A stretch of DNA of 64,000 nucleotides from Mya arenaria (GCF_026914265.1 NC_069138.1:26379262-26443261); one strand, 5' to 3'. Positions 12,256-27,068 are shown, counted from the first letter of the stretch. Translations and numbers: made by a program. The notes: a model not told the origin generated them from the letters alone.

Positions 12256-15200
12256 ATGAAGGTTGCAATTATTGGAGCTGGTGCCAGCGGGCTCACGGCC
12301 ATCAAGTGTTGCCTGGATGAAGAGCTTGAACCGACATGTTATGAACGGACAGATGAACTTGGGGGTCTGTGGAACTACAAAGATGAAGTGAGGGATGGCC
12401 AGGCCAGTGTTATGAAATCTACAGTAAGTATGATCCCCCCAAATCCCCCGTAGTGGGCATTTTTAAAATCACACCTTACGTAACTGTTTGTTTTTGTGTG
12501 TTCAGGCTGTTGGTTGTTATTAAAAGTGACATATTAAAATAACCTGGTAGAAGTGAATCTTTACGGTATTCTGCTATATGCACATCATGAAAAAGAGGTG
12601 GTCATGTCCAGGCTGAAACTTTGTCACTCTCAGGGTGATTTTCAATTAAAATTCACATGTGTATGTCATAAAGATGACCTGTCATTTGCAAGACCCACAT
12701 CCCTACCACCTAAGCCAAGGTCAAACTTGAAGGTTAATCATAATATGATTGTCTTTGACTCTAGTAGCATTCAACATTCTACATGTGTTTGGCACACAAA
12801 GTTGAGTGTCGTATGCATGACCAACGTCATTACCTTGTAACTTTGTCATGCAAAGAGAGATTTTTAAATGTATGCCACATGTGTTTTGCACTCAAAGTTG
12901 ATGTGTTGCGCACAAGGCTCATATAACTACCATCCGTTCATAATGCTGACGTTTCGCATGCAAGACCAACAGCCCTACCTCAAAGTTCATGGTCACATTT
13001 GGAGGTTAATGTAACTTTGTTGAACAACAAGGCTGGATTTTGAAATAACTTGGCAGAGATGTTCTACACATAAAGGCTATGTGTCGGGTTCAACAGGCAA
13101 GTCCTAGTCTTTGAATGCAAATCTCTCCAACGCAAGTCGGAGGTCCCTACCTCTTATTTGATCGCTCCCCACACTTGAATTCACCCATCATGGAGTCCTG
13201 CATTAATTCTTATAGTTTATGTTAGTTATTCCTGAATGTTGGCATATTCCATTAATCTGTCTGGTCATTCAGGGCATTCATTACTTAGAATGACAGTTCT
13301 TGTTAAACTTAAAATAAAACTAAAAAAAATTAGAGATGCAAGTAAACACATAATTATGATGGTTAATGTACTAACTGCATACGTAACTATGATACATGAT
13401 TGCCAAGTCCGTTATCTAGAATCATTTTCTAGACTTCAAGAACAATGTAGAAAGTATGTAGTGGCTCGGAAATATAAACCACCTGCAAAACGTTGACGAT
13501 TTATATGTCTGTGGAGAATGTTTGGAGAATCAGATTTTTGTCTTTGTGAATTATGTCTTAAAACAAATATGTGACTGTCTAGTGGCCATATGTCGATGTT
13601 GTGATATTCTAGATTCAACTCAAATCTCAACTGAAGTCTTAAAGTTAAGTCTCAACATGATAAGATCATTTTTGCTGACCTTTTCATTACACTAGGCCTT
13701 AAAAACAACAACTTTTGGTGCAGGTTACCAGACCCTACCTTCGAATTCGGTGCCGACCCTACCAATTTATATTCATATTTATTTTTTTTGGTGTGTGTCT
13801 TAATATTTAATTTAAAGTTTCACACTGAGTATTTCTTCAATGCTATTTCCCCATGATGAAAATAGAGTTCTTACATAAAGCCCAATAAAAAATAATAATA
13901 ACAAGGAATAATAAAGCCTACCTCCCCCTTCCCATTTTTTTTTTTGTATTTTGGCCCTCTTCATGGTTTGAAACCCTTCTTTTTCCAGGTGATCAACACC
14001 AGCAAGGAGATAATGTGTTACAGTGACTTTCCAATACCAGCCGAGTACCCTGTGTTCATGCACAACAAGTATGTTCTGCGGTATTTCCATCTGTATGCAC
14101 AGGAGTTCAGACTAACCAAGTATATACAGTTCAACACTGAGGTATAATGCATTGGGCCAATTGGTCAGAATTTATTAAAGTTAACAAGGTTGATAACGTC
14201 ATCATTATTTTCAAATTGTTACTGCTCTGGAAATTTTATTGATAAACCCATTTTAAAATCAGCCTGGCGATTTTTCACTTAAATATGTTATGTATGTATT
14301 CATTCAATCAGAATATAATTAATATACATCAATTGGCTAAGAAGTTCAAAAGTGATTTATTTTATAATTAAAATATGCTGTGACTAGAATCATGTTATTG
14401 CCTATATGACATAATATTCACCATTTTATTTTAGAACAATAATTATTTGTTTTTATTTGCAATTCCCTTTTTATAAAATTTTCCCCTTTGGAATCAGTCC
14501 CTGTCCTATTTTCCCCCTGAGCTGAAAGTTAACCGTCTGATTTTTGGATTCAAGACTCATAACAGAATTTCATTGTCAAATTGCTATATATGAAAAGAGC
14601 ATTGGTAGTGAAAATCATATTTTTTTATGAATGACATGTTTTAGAGTTATAAACTGAGACACTAGATGTAAGTGAAATTGGACCCTGTTTTATGCAAAAT
14701 TTGATTGGGTGTTTGCGTTGGATTTTGTAATTCACTCATTCAAAACTTGCATGTTCACAATTTACTTATTTAGTTCATGTTTCTAAACTAGTGTGTTAAA
14801 AGTTTGGGTTACAATGAATTTATGAGTTGTACAACAGATATCAGTAAAGACACTGAAAAATGGATATTCATAATTGATGTGTCTTAGTGATTTCAATGTA
14901 AACATTTATAAATGTTACCCATGTATGAATATTGTTTGAAGTAATACACAGCTTTTAAATGTTAATTTACAATGGTGTATTTAATTCTAAGTACAAAAAA
15001 TGATTTGCATTTGCATAAAGGAACTCCTAACTATACTAAAGGTTATGATGAAATCACAAATTTATTTCCACACGTCTGCTTTCAGATAATCACGTTGAAG
15101 AAATGTAGGGATTTTGCATCTACAGGCAAATGGCTGCTAAATGTGAAAGACAAACTTACAGGTATTGTTTAACACACAGTGTATGAATTACACTAATTCC

Positions 15201-16883
15201 ACAGACTGTTTTTGGTTATTTAAGCTCCTCTGCTATTCAAAGAAAAAAAATGAGGTCTTGTCATAGCCTTTGTGTCGTTGTTGTTGGCACTTTGGCGCTT
15301 TCACCTTGGCTATGATGAAACTTGGTAAACTTATGCACATGTATAGCAATGCCAAGAACTCTGGCCATGATTACTGTTAAGTCATGCACCTTTTATTACT
15401 GTAAAAAAACAGACGTGCATTGGTGTTTGCTAGGGGCTGTCTTGTTATATGTAATGCTTACATTTGATGAGGAAAAACCTTGTGTAGTATCTTATTACTA
15501 CCATGCTGATAGAAAGGCTATGCTTACATAATTTAAAAGCCAGCTTTCCCTAGAAGTAGAAGTAATATTGGGCTAAATTATCTGGAAACATTTTAAGTCC
15601 CTAATAATAGGATTAAGCTAAACTCATTATTTTTGTTTTCATATAAATTGGGTGATAATTTATGCTTTTAAGAGGTTTTTTTTTACTTGAAAAGGGAAAT
15701 TTTCTGTATGGTTATCATGATAAACTTTTATTAAGTGAAATCATGAGTATGTTTTTGAATATTGAAATAAGCTACTAACATTGATACACTTAAGAAATTT
15801 CGAGAAATTTGGGCCTGGGGATTTTTTAATTTTAGGATTTGCAATATGTGACTAATACTGTCACAGGTGAAGGCAAGATGTAAATGGTTATTCTTCCATC
15901 TTTTCCTGGAATTTTGAGGATTTACAATTTTTTTGGCAGGTGAATGCAAGGAACTTGTATATGACGCAGTTCTGATTTGTACTGGCCACCATGCCAATAC
16001 ACACAAGCCATCTTTCCCTGGACAGGACAGGTAAAAAAAAACCCAATAAAATGTTGCTCCTTTGTTTTTACACTTTTTAACAATTTACAGTGGTTGAAAT
16101 TAGCACAAGCCCACAAGCTATGCACTATTAACATGCTAACTGGACATGTTCACATTCTGGATTTTATACAGCCAGGCCTTATTTTAATGTCTGATGTTTA
16201 GTAAGTTACCCAGAGCCGCTGTTTACAAACGCTCTCAGGGGTGACTCATGACTTAGATAAAGTTTATGGATACCAGTACTTATTTTTTAACAAAATCTAT
16301 AATTATGTTAGTTCCATTACAATCATCATATTTGAGTCATCTGTGCGCTGCTTAGCAGTTTTAAGTCCTTATTCTGAACTTGGTATTGAGACATTTCATA
16401 AACATGATCAAATTAGAAATAGCATAATCTAGTCCAGTAGACATCAAATTCATGTTCAAACAAAAAATTGTGTCCCCACATTGTAAAAGTTCCATTGAAA
16501 GGTTTTGATTTAACTTTGATCAAAATCATATAATATATTGTTGTGTTATTAAGATATCAGACTCTGCGGGTTGGTGGCTAAACCAATATTTAACTTGAAA
16601 CTATGCCACTTCTTATCTGTAAGGACTTAAGCTATGTATTTTTTGTCCTGTCCACATATTCCATGCCCCTAAAAACATGTAACAGAAACAGTGACACAAA
16701 ATTATTGCCTGTACCACGTTGGCAACAAGGCATTGTAGGTCTTCCAATTATTTTAAATGGTAGCCCACCAATAAAACAAAGTTGTTTTTTTTCTCATTTA
16801 TTTTCACATAGAGTAGTAATAACACATTATCTTCATCTTTATATAATATAACCTTCTATGCATTTCCTATCAGTATGGTTAAG

Positions 16884-16920
<37 letters not shown>

Positions 16921-19900
16921 GCACACGCACGCATGCACGCACACACACACACACACACACACGCACACACACGCACACACACGCACACACACGCGCACAC
17001 ACACACACGCACACACACACACACACATACACACACACGCACACACACACACACATACACACCCGCACACACACACGCACACGCACACACACACACACGA
17101 CAGTGATGTCCATTACACTTAGATATGCATACAAGTAAAAACTACAATAGAGATTTAATATTTGTTAAATAATTCAACAAACACATACATTACGAAAAGA
17201 AAAAAAGAAAAAAAAGAATCGTTATGGCTATTTGTGTCTTTTACTAACATAAAACAAAGTTGAAGATGTCAATAGTCACATGAGGATTGTTATAAGTACA
17301 TATTTAAGTACAATATTATGAATTATATGATTAAGAATCTGGATCAAGCCGTTTCAAATCGTAATACTTCTTTGATTGCATTGTTTGCCCTCACTTTCCA
17401 TGGCTCTCAGTGGCAAGGAAATATATATATTTAGCTCTTGCCCCAGATACTTTGTTTAAAATGTACCAATATTTGCAGGTTCAAAGGGAAGATAATTCAT
17501 TCCCATGACTACAAGAACAGCCTCAGCTATGAGGACAAGCGGGTCGTTATTGTTGGTATCGGCAACTCTGGGGGTGATGCTGCTGTGGAACTTAGTAGAG
17601 TGGCCTCACAGGTGTGTATGTATTGTTTTTATCTAAATATTAAATAGATTTTAAATTTTAAATATTTTTTCATACATTAGTTATGTCATTCTCTGGTTAT
17701 TAAAAGAACCCACACATACTTGCTAAAATTATGGAGACTTATTTAATAAGCAATCAGTTGCTTTATGTATACTCAGGACCCTTATTCCCTAATGTCTTGC
17801 GTAGAAGTTTGAGGCTGCAAATTTGATTGTAAAATGTTATTACAAGGGCAAAGATCATAAAAGGCGCTGTATCTGTCACAAATATTCTGTTGCCAATCAA
17901 GCACATTTTTTTGTCAAAATTAGTTAGATTATAGAAATTTGGAAACATTAATAATTCAATTTTCTGAGTCTGACCCTGAAACACAAACTTAAGACATACA
18001 CATTCTGATATTAATGTTGCCTAGAAAGTAACTCAAATATACGTAAGCTGTATCACCAGGTACAAATTATATAAACTCTGTTGTTCCACATGGATTATAT
18101 TTCTAATAATGATAATTATTGGAATTGATTTGCTTTACAAATGATTATGGGTCAGAACTTAAAGATTCGGTCATTAGGGTAACAAAACCATACATTATTT
18201 TTGTTAAGCATAAAAAGGGTAGACTGACCAAGGCTTTAGTCCTATGTATTGACATCCTATGAATTATACCTTGTCCTAAAACTAAGCATTTGACTTTTTT
18301 CTTTGCATACAGATGGGCTTAAAATAGAAATCAAGAAATCATTTCACATCTATGAGATTCAAATAATACTGGTACTAAATAATAAATCTATAAATCTAAT
18401 GAAATACAAAGCAACATTTATTCCATTTCTCATTTTCTTGGCAGGTGTTTCTGAGTACACGTCGCGGGTCCTGGATCTTGAACAGAGTCGCAGAGAAAGG
18501 CATGCCGGTCGACATGTGCTATATCAGCCGGTTCTTCAACGCCCTTCAGACACGATTTCCGGGTTTTATCGAGACCATGGCCAAAAAGCAACTCAACAAT
18601 AAAGTTGATCTTGAGTTGTACTCCTTGAAACCAAAGCATGGCCCATTTGCACAACATCCAACTGTTAACGATGATTTGCCAAACAGAATTATCTGTGGTT
18701 CAGTGAAAGTGAAGTCTAATATTGAAGAAATCACAGAGACTGGTATTAAGTTTGACGACGGGACATTTGAAGATGATATAGATGTTCTATTTCTTGCCAC
18801 GGGGTACACATTCGGTTTCCCCTTCCTTGACAAAAGCGTCATTGAAGTTGAGAACAATAAGGTGGAATTGTTTAAGTATATGTTTCCCCCTGACTTGGAG
18901 CATCATACTCTAGCTGTGATAGGCTTTATACAGCCGCTAGGAGCCATCATGCCCATCAGTGAACTACAGTGTCGGCTTGCCACAAGGGTTTTTAAGGTGG
19001 GTAGTCCTTATGGCAATTAACATTTAACATGCTTATTTCTCATGCCCTTTTAAGATTTATGCATTTGTAATTGATGGTTAATTAATTAAATCTTAAGCAT
19101 GTTCCACCACCCTCTGAAACTCACACTATTTATATGTTTTGTTTTTTAAGCTTTAAAAAATGTTGAGGTATTGTTTTTGCCTTGTTGACACCATCATCTT
19201 TTTGAAAAAGTTTAACCTTTTCCATAACTCAAATAAATAAAGATATTCACTAGTGATGTGACACTTCTATTTAACAATAGACATGTGTATCAAGGCCCAT
19301 AACTCTAGATTTCATATAGTTGGGTTTTGCCCCTTTGTCGACTAAAAAAACAACAACATATTAGTATCGCCATCCGCTTTTTAAAATCTATTGTGTAAAC
19401 ATAAGTCATTCTTTACTTACACAAAACTCCTACTTAAGCTACCAGCATGGAGGCTGAATTTCCACTTTTTGGTAAGCCATATTCAGGGTCTTAATACCTG
19501 GGTATTCAGAATGCAGTACACAGAAACTCAAAAGGTTAGGCGTTATTTGGTACACAGACCCAATTCTTTATAGTATTTAATGTAATAAGTTAGTATATAA
19601 AAAAAGGTGGGGGAGAGGCTTGTTTTTAATAATTATTGACTTATTGTTGATTGCATAGATTTTGTGAGGGTTCAATATTAGTGATTTTTCACCAGTCGAT
19701 CAAGTGTATTTTAAACATAGAGAAATATTTATTAAGAGGTCTTTGTCAATGTTTGGACAATAGCTTCGTGAATTTTAAACCTTGTAAAATCAGCCCAAAC
19801 CAAAACAATCTCAAACAAGGGAAAGTTACAGCCCGGACACATAAACAACCTATACTCTATGTCCTTATATGCAGCATTCCATTGTGAATAAACACTAAGT

Positions 19901-21660
19901 GTGACCTTGACCTGAGAGGTAGGGACACGGGTCTTGCACGCGACACGTCGTCTTGGTATGCCGAACACATGTGGCAAGTTATTTTAAAATCTGTCCATAC
20001 AAGGGAAAGTTACAGCCCGGACACGAGTTATTGAGCTGGACACACGGACGGACGAAAGGATGGACGGACGGATGGTGCGATATTAATATGCCCACCTTCG
20101 GGGGCATAAAAAGACATCGCTAATTACCACAATTTACAGTAATTCGAAAATTTCTGAACATTATACAATGTACATGCAGGGTGTCACCAAACTTCCCAGC
20201 AGGTCTGAGATGTGGTCAAATATCAAGGGGAAAGCGGAGGCCATGTCCGCACGGTACGTGCATTCGCCACGTCACACGATACAGGTGGATTACATCCCTT
20301 TCCTGGATGAGCTGGCGTTGCTGAACGGGTGTAAACCCAACCTAGGTGAGTTTTGGTCTCTCTGTATAACATAATTATTCCCTAACATTAGCATTGTTGA
20401 GTGAACAAAGGGGTCATAACTCGAAAGTTTTTGAAGCTAAAGTTAGGGACTTTCCTGTACAATCATGTGCATATTGCCAATAAAACTAACAACCTACAGA
20501 TACAAGCCAATCCAAGCTTGTTATAGGCACAAGGGTCAAGATACACTAGAAATTTGCTGTTGTAGTAAATTTCATTTAAATATCTTGAAACAGTTTTAGT
20601 GCTATGATCAATATTTATGCAAAAAGCTACAGAAACAAGCTCAGTAGTAAAAAGTTTAAACACCGGTTTAGTGGCACTGGGCAAACGCCAAAGACATAGA
20701 ACACATAATCACAAACAAGAAACATAGAAGAACAGCACAAAACTCCACAAACAGCACAGCGCATACATACTACATATATAAAAAAATAGGTTTGTTTATC
20801 AAGAATTGTTAGGTACCGCCTTGGAACAGTCAGTAAAATGTAAATTTACTGGGGGTTTAAAGCAGTTTATGTGCACAAACCTCACTCTTATCCCAACAAT
20901 CCTTAATAAAGATAAAACGCAAAAGGTGAAAAATTTCGCCAACAGACAACAATGTTGCCAAGACTATTTAATCATGTTTTTTCCTAAACAAATGTTGTTC
21001 TGTGTATAAATGTAGCTTCAACACAAGAAAACTTTTTACTTGAAATCTATCAGCAAAAATAATTTTGCATACGGATTGGACAGACATAGGAGGCCTTATC
21101 CATAATAAATAGGTATTTTTTATTTTTATGTGCTGAATAAATTTTATATTATAAACATATTTCGCTCATAAATAATCTATTTCTACCAAATTATATAAGT
21201 GTCGGGTTAAAAGTGGCTTCAAGTGTATATGATCAGATAGTTAAAAGATTTTCTTGAACAAGCCAGAATATATAGACATATAACAAAACCAATTTTATTT
21301 TTATGTTGGGGTGTGTGCTAATTTTCATCACTGCAATCAAAACAGTGTACACCTTAATCAATATTAATCTATAATTGAAGCTTATCACATAATATTTCAG
21401 TGAAGCTGCTGTTGAAGGATCGTGCTCTTGCCATGAAGTGTATATTCGGCCCCTGCACGCCCTACCAATTCCGACTAGAGGGGCCAGGCAAGTGGAAAGG
21501 CGCTAGAAAAGCCATCATGACACAGTGGGACCGTACCCTTGCGCCTTTGAAGACCAAACCCATTGAAGCGAGTAAGAAAAATGAGATGTTGGGATTTTTG
21601 TGGTTTTACATCTGTTTTGTGGGACTATTTGTTCTGGTGCTAAGCTGGTTTAAGCATTGA
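12256..21660 (+). CDS. Flavin-containing monooxygenase (dimethylaniline N-oxygenase type), 8 exons
   Basis: Exons: 12256-12423, 13989-14141, 15086-15161, 15940-16030, 17479-17611, 18445-18996, 20180-20345, 21401-21660; all introns GT-AG and the phase holds to the TGA. The product is 532 aa, the usual length for animal FMOs, and is closest by eye to the FMO5 type. FMOs use FAD, NADPH and O2 to oxygenate soft nucleophiles such as amines and sulfides on the ER membrane. Visible motifs: FAD-binding GAGASG (residues 7-12), the FMO signature [11 protein letters not shown] (164-174), NADPH-binding GIGNSG (189-194) and LATGY (324-328). A hydrophobic C-terminal segment at about 509-530, ending in SWFKH, fits the family's membrane anchor. 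The start ATG gives [12 protein letters not shown], the standard N-terminus. Intron 4 holds a large CA microsatellite. A leader acceptor at about 12212 may join an upstream non-coding exon. Confidence 0.95.
12610..13140. repeat. Old repeat remnants in FMO intron 1
   Basis: Phrases about 'caagacc...ccctacc', CACATGTGTTT and CAAAGTTGA recur two or three times here. They resemble, in inverted and decayed form, the repeat seen at 19895-20110 and 28440-28627. No exon is evident. Confidence 0.35.
13690..13795 (-). repeat. Short dispersed repeat (GACCCTACC family)
   Basis: AGGCCTTAAAAA, GGTTACCAGACCCTACC and GGTGCCGACCCTACC are the reverse complement of phrases at 5258-5335, and parts of the family flank the hAT-like element at 2697-3899. 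It lies in FMO intron 1. Confidence 0.5.
16885..17098. repeat. CA/GT dinucleotide microsatellite, about 214 bp
   Basis: Nearly pure CA repeat with scattered CG and TA interruptions, in FMO intron 4. Open frames in all three phases of both strands here are repeat artefacts. Confidence 0.97.
19895..20110 (+). repeat. Dispersed repeat with GGACGGACGG end, copy in FMO intron 6
   Basis: Landmarks in order: GAGGTAGGGACACGGGTCTTG, CGTCTTGGTATG, ACACATGTGGCAAGTTATTT, TTACAGCCCGGACACGAGTT, GGACGGACGGATGG and AATATGCCCACCTTCGGGGG. Copies in the same orientation lie at 28440-28627 and, more diverged, at 33885-34052. I recognise the order of phrases as a repeat frequent in bivalves. Confidence 0.7.
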
Positions 21661-24600
21661 GGATAAGTGAAGACAACACTGTGATTTGTCAGTAGTCTGT
21701 TAGTTTCAAGGATGTGAAATGAATTGTTGATTTCCATTTTTAGCCGGTCTGTTTGCGAAGAAAAAAGTCAAGTTTAATATGGGTCAGGTAGGCTTGGTGT
21801 TGTTATTTATGTGAAGATAGTAATCTTAGTCATTATGAAAAAACAGTTAAAGATATTCACATATAGAACAACTGTTATGATTAACAATTACAGATGTGTA
21901 GCAACTACAAGCATAACTCTCTGGCTTTAATAATTGTAGTTATTCTTTTATTGACTAAAAAAAACAGTCAAGCATTGGAATGCTCTTTTGGTGCTCTTTG
22001 ACGTATATATTTTTTTTTCTTAAGGAGCAATTGATGGCAAGCTTATTGTCTGTTTTATTTTTAGGGACAAAATCAATTTCAACATTATTTACAATTATTT
22101 TACTGCTATATATTCGTAGTCTAGTCCATGTTTTTTTTTTAAACATTACGATGAATATATGACATATACATAATAATATAATTTATATATATATATCAAA
22201 TAAATCAATGAAAAAATACTGTCTACACCATGTTTTGAGTTCAGCACAGTTTTCAAAGGAAATCTCAATCATATGCATTATCAATTTTCCTTACATGCCC
22301 GCAGAGCTGTTGGATTTAATGGAATTAACACTGAGTGCATCTGAAAAAGGATCCTGTCACGGTTCCAACTGTTCAGGTGTAGATGATGTTATACATTAAC
22401 ATTGTATTTGAACATTCACAGAAAGGATTCATACTAATTTTAACTATGAAATAAATGACTGGTCAGGCTGACTGGTTAGCATATCAGATTTTGGAGCTAA
22501 GGAAACTGGATTATTTACTCGCTCAGATCTACATTGATGATACATACCAGTTATTGCCCAGGTATGGATCTTACGGCGATAATTACTATTAAAGCTCTGA
22601 AATGAAAGTTCTTTGAAGCTTATGTTCATCTTAGAGACATAAAACATCTATCTTGCCATTAAGCTGTCTGAAGAAAAGGGAAAGGCCGGTGTGCAAAATT
22701 TTATGTCGGTTGGCTGGATGATCAGTGAACAAGGCCTTTGATAAGGTTGACATAAGATTATGAAACTTCATTGGAAGTTTACAGTTGTCTTTGATTATGA
22801 TGGAAGTTTATCTAAATATAGGCTAAAGATCAAGGTCTCACATTGCTAAAAGGATGGTCAATACTTCAACAACACTGTCAACAATAACTTGCGACCAGTT
22901 TTACCTCTAATAGTTTTAATCTAGTTCGCACTTCTGATTTACGGGTCAAAGGTGAAGATCAGTGTTATCAATTTTAACTTGTTTGTATTTCAAATAAAAA
23001 AGTTGAGGCTCTGTGACAGCCTTAGTGACGGCGCTGTTAACAAGCAATTTTTTAACCTTGGCTATAAATCTAAGCCTTTCAAGATATTCAAATGAAACTT
23101 GGTACAATTGTTGTCTTTGACCAGTAAGACCCATTACTCTGGCTTCATAAATTGATTGTGATGCCTGTTTGGGGCAGAAAAATAGACTAGTGTTAGCATC
23201 TGTTAGAGGTGCTCTTTCAAAATCTTCATTATAGAACTTTCATTTTCAAGCACGCTCAAAAACAAGTCTAAAGTCATTGATGAAAATGATGCATGCATTA
23301 ATTATTCTATAAGATTAATGGGGTAAGAAACACAGGCTTAAAAATAAAAAATGCATGAAAAAAGTACTCAACAAGATCAATCGGAGCTAGACAAAATGGA
23401 CTTTTAAATATAAATTAAAAGAATGAACCCAAGAATTACTTTATAAGATCGATTGCAGTAGGACAAAACCAGCTTTAAATTAAAAACAAATAAAATACAC
23501 AAGATAATTTTAAAATGGAAATAATGCACATAAAATTTTCTCGATAAGATCTATTAAAAGTAAAACACAAGACTTAAAAATCAAAATTTTATTGTTAATA
23601 TAAGTTTAACAGAACAACCTTTTATTCATAAAAAGATAATACTTAATTTCATTTTATCACCATGGTGATGATGGCATGTTCATAGCAAATATCCAGTTCT
23701 TCAGGTATCGTATGTTAAAACAAGTATCTCATGCATTTAGCTATTGGCAATAATGTTAAATTTTGTTTCCTGGTACAATAATATTTTTTTCAAGGGATAA
23801 TAATAATAATAATAAATGACCAAAAATATATTACAGACAAAGTTATGACAATATGTATAATTTTATTTAATTTTAAGTCAGATGTGGAATAACCTATTTT
23901 TCAAGGCCAAAAACCAATGTTTGTATAGTTTGTTTTTGTAAAATTTTACATGTTCTTTCCCTTCACTCCAAACCCTTTAAAAGGACAACATAATAATATG
24001 GGATCACCAGACATCAAAAACTTGCATGATTGTCCTCAGGACTCAGCTTTCCAAACATAAATTGCAGGATTAGTGCATGACCACTGCATCTCAATATAGA
24101 AATAGAGTGTTAAAACATTCTTTTGCTAAGCACTCAAAATAATGCAAATTTTGGGTGCCTGGTGAACCTATATTAATTTCATATTATTTGAAAGGGTTTA
24201 CAGTGCAGGAAAAGGACATGTTAAAGCTGCACTCTCACAGTTTGACCATTTTAACAACTTTTTTTATTATTTTGTCTAGGAAAGAGCATTTTTGGCGTAA
24301 ATATCTGCTCACTAATGATATAAGTTTGCTGACAAATCTCTATTCAGATTGCTTACAGTTTAAGAAAAATGCATATAACATCAATTTTTGAACTTGAATA
24401 TAAAAATATGCGATCTGATTTTTTGTCAGCAGTCTGGTTTCCTTTAATTTTTGCAAAAATTGGCTCATTCCAAGACAAAAAAAAAAAGTTGTCAAAACGT
24501 TCAATCTGTGAGGGTGCAGCTTTAAACATACACAGAAATTGAATGAGAAACAAATTTTTGGCCTTGAAAAAAATAACAATATATAAATGTAGTTTTGGTC

Positions 24601-25588
24601 GTTTATTTCACATAGTAGTAATCAGAGGGCAATATTGTATCAAATGATACCAAACTTATATACGGTCACCAGGAAAATAGCAACATTATGGTCAATAGAG
24701 CTATCAGAGAGAAAACTATCTTCTGTGTATGTTTGTCAGCCCGATTAAGTAGAATATGTATATGATTTACATTGAAAAATTTAAAAAACAACATCCAAAC
24801 ACATTCTGTCATATTCAAAGAAAACATGACAATGAAATACTTATGCTTATTTCATTCTTATAACATATAAAATAAAAAACTCTGGCAAGCAATATATAGA
24901 TAAAAAGGCAGAAGTAATTTTTCTTATATAAGTTTATGCTAAAGGACTTTATCTTTTAAAGTTTTCATAAAATCATTGTCATAAATGGCACATGAATGAT
25001 TAAACAAAATTGAGGATTATTTTTAATGCGCATTTTTTTTCGATAAGCTTGTAAACTAAAATTATAATGTATAAATGCAAATTTATGGCTTCAAATTTGA
25101 TCCTACACATATATGCAAAACACAAAGGAATTATAATAAATTCATATAACTATATTTGATATATCACATATGAATTTGATTTCTTTAATTAAATAATGGC
25201 AATTTCTTTCATGAAATGAATGAGACCCAAGTCCTTACCTAATAAAATGGCAACTTAAGACTTGAAATAACGAATCGAAACAATAAAATAAGCACCAATC
25301 TCCCATGAAAAAGAATTCCATTAAAATAAAAATTTAAGTTCCCATGTAGTTCTGTCTCTTCTGAAGAGAGCAAAAAAAAAACAGCTTAACAAAAAAGTCT
25401 TCTCAATACTGAAGAAAAAAATACCCTGACTGAAATATAAAGTAGTCCCTTAACCATTAAAAAGTAGTTCTAGGACCTGGAAGAAAGAAATCCATTATTT
25501 GTTCATAAAAGCAGTCCCCTGGCAATTTACGAAGAAGTCCTTAGACCTTTGAAGAAAGGGGGACCAATCGTTGTTCCAGAAATTAGTT
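21661..25588. other. Intergenic region between convergent FMO and TFIIB genes
   Basis: This holds the 3' flanks of both genes. AATAAA on the + strand at about 22198 could serve the FMO transcript. One TTAA-flanked MITE is at 24221-24525. No other gene is visible; the short open frames have no recognisable content. Confidence 0.5.
24221..24525. mobile_element. AAGCTGCACTCTCACAG-family MITE, 305 bp
   Basis: The left end TTAAAGCTGCACTCTCACAG and right end CTGTGAGGGTGCAGCTTTAA are inverted near-copies, with TTAA at both borders. The internal region contains GTCAAAACGTTCAATCTG, shared with 42836-43026 and 5568-5935. No protein; mobilisation in trans by a TTAA-specific transposase is inferred. Confidence 0.8.
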
Positions 25589-25589
25589 C

Positions 25590-25729
25590 CCTCTAATCTG
25601 TTGAAGAAAGAAGTTCCCTCCCAACTGTTGAAGAAAGAAGTTCCCTCCCAACTGTTGAGGAAAGTAGTTCCATCCCAACTGTTGAAGAAAGAAGTTCCAT
25701 CCTAACTGTTAAAGAAAGTTGTTCCCTCA
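25590..25729 (-). repeat. 27-bp tandem repeat touching the TFIIB stop codon
   Basis: About five units of roughly 27 bp, read on the minus strand as GGGAACTTCTTTCTTCAACA plus GTTGGGA, with substitutions. The unit nearest the gene includes the TGA stop (25727-25729), so the 3' UTR begins inside the array. Confidence 0.8.
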
Positions 25730-27027
25730 TTGAGCGGGTAGCTGGTCTATAGGTGTGTGGAACTTGAAGTCTTCTGGGAACAGTTTGTGTGCGTGAGGAT
25801 ACATTAGCTTATATGCCTGTCGGATAGTCACTTCTGCCACACCTGCTATGTCGCCAATCTCTGAAAATAACAACAGAAAAATGCTGAAACTATTTATTTG
25901 ATAAATATATATGATGGAGTGTATTTAGAATTACTAAGCAAATTATATATGAGCCTGTGCCAAACTTGTCTGGATGTTTTCCATTTAGGAAAAAGTTTTC
26001 CAGCATTTCCTCATTTAAATTATGTAAACTTGATAGTTTTAGTAGTGTTGTGTGGGAGTGAAAAAAAACTAAACCACTGATATAAAGCAGAAAATTAGCT
26101 CCAAACACACACCAACAATGCTTTTCATTATCTTTTAACTTAAATTATTATTACTGTTTTAGTTCTTCATTTACTTATTTTTACAGATAGTGATCGTTTG
26201 ACTGATGTTAATTCACCATTTAACAAATGTGACATCATCAGGGAAAAGTTAGTCCTTTTTTCAGGAAACTAGAATTAAGAGAATGGGACATGTCTCTTGT
26301 CAGGAGTGCCAATAAATTTTCTAGTTTTGGTCACCATGACCTTCACCTCTCACCTACTGACACCAAATCAATACAGTCATATTGTAATAAACAACATGCA
26401 TATCAAGGTTGTATAAATATATAGTATCATTCACATGTATGGGAGGCGGGTCATAAAATCAGACCCAAGGCCACTTGTGGAAGCCGATAAGGAGCCTTGC
26501 CAAGTAGCCTTGCCAAGTAACCGGTTAAGCAGTATGTTCGAAGGCCAGATTTTTCAATCCAACTCACATATACATGATTGACAGATTGACACTACAACAA
26601 GTCATTATAAGTTAGCTATTGGAAACATGTGATAATGAAATATACAACACGGCTGAATAAAGTCATCCTTCAACATGTGAATGATGTGTGTCTGCAATGC
26701 TTTGCAGGTGACATAAAACAATTATACATGTCCAATGACAATGGTAATAATTTTCTTCAGTATTTCAAAATGGCAGCGTCTGTCTGAATACCGATATTAA
26801 CTTAAATGTTACTTTTTCCTCAATATAACTCATTTCTGCAGACAAAGCCACAAATTTTAATCTCAAAACAGTTGAAAGGTTGCTCAATACAGATTTTGCC
26901 TATAGATAGTATGCAGATATTTTTCCATGTTTCCTCTGTGCATAATCTTTCGAAGCGACTATCTACAAAGCCTAACACAATAAATTTTGGTAAGGTGCAT
27001 GACCCTACCAATAATAGAAACTGTTTT

Positions 27028-27068
<41 letters not shown>

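Noticed and set aside
16839..17138. Several open frames on both strands across the CA repeat
   Set aside because: Dinucleotide repeats lack stops in every frame; the His-Thr and Cys-Val runs are artefacts.
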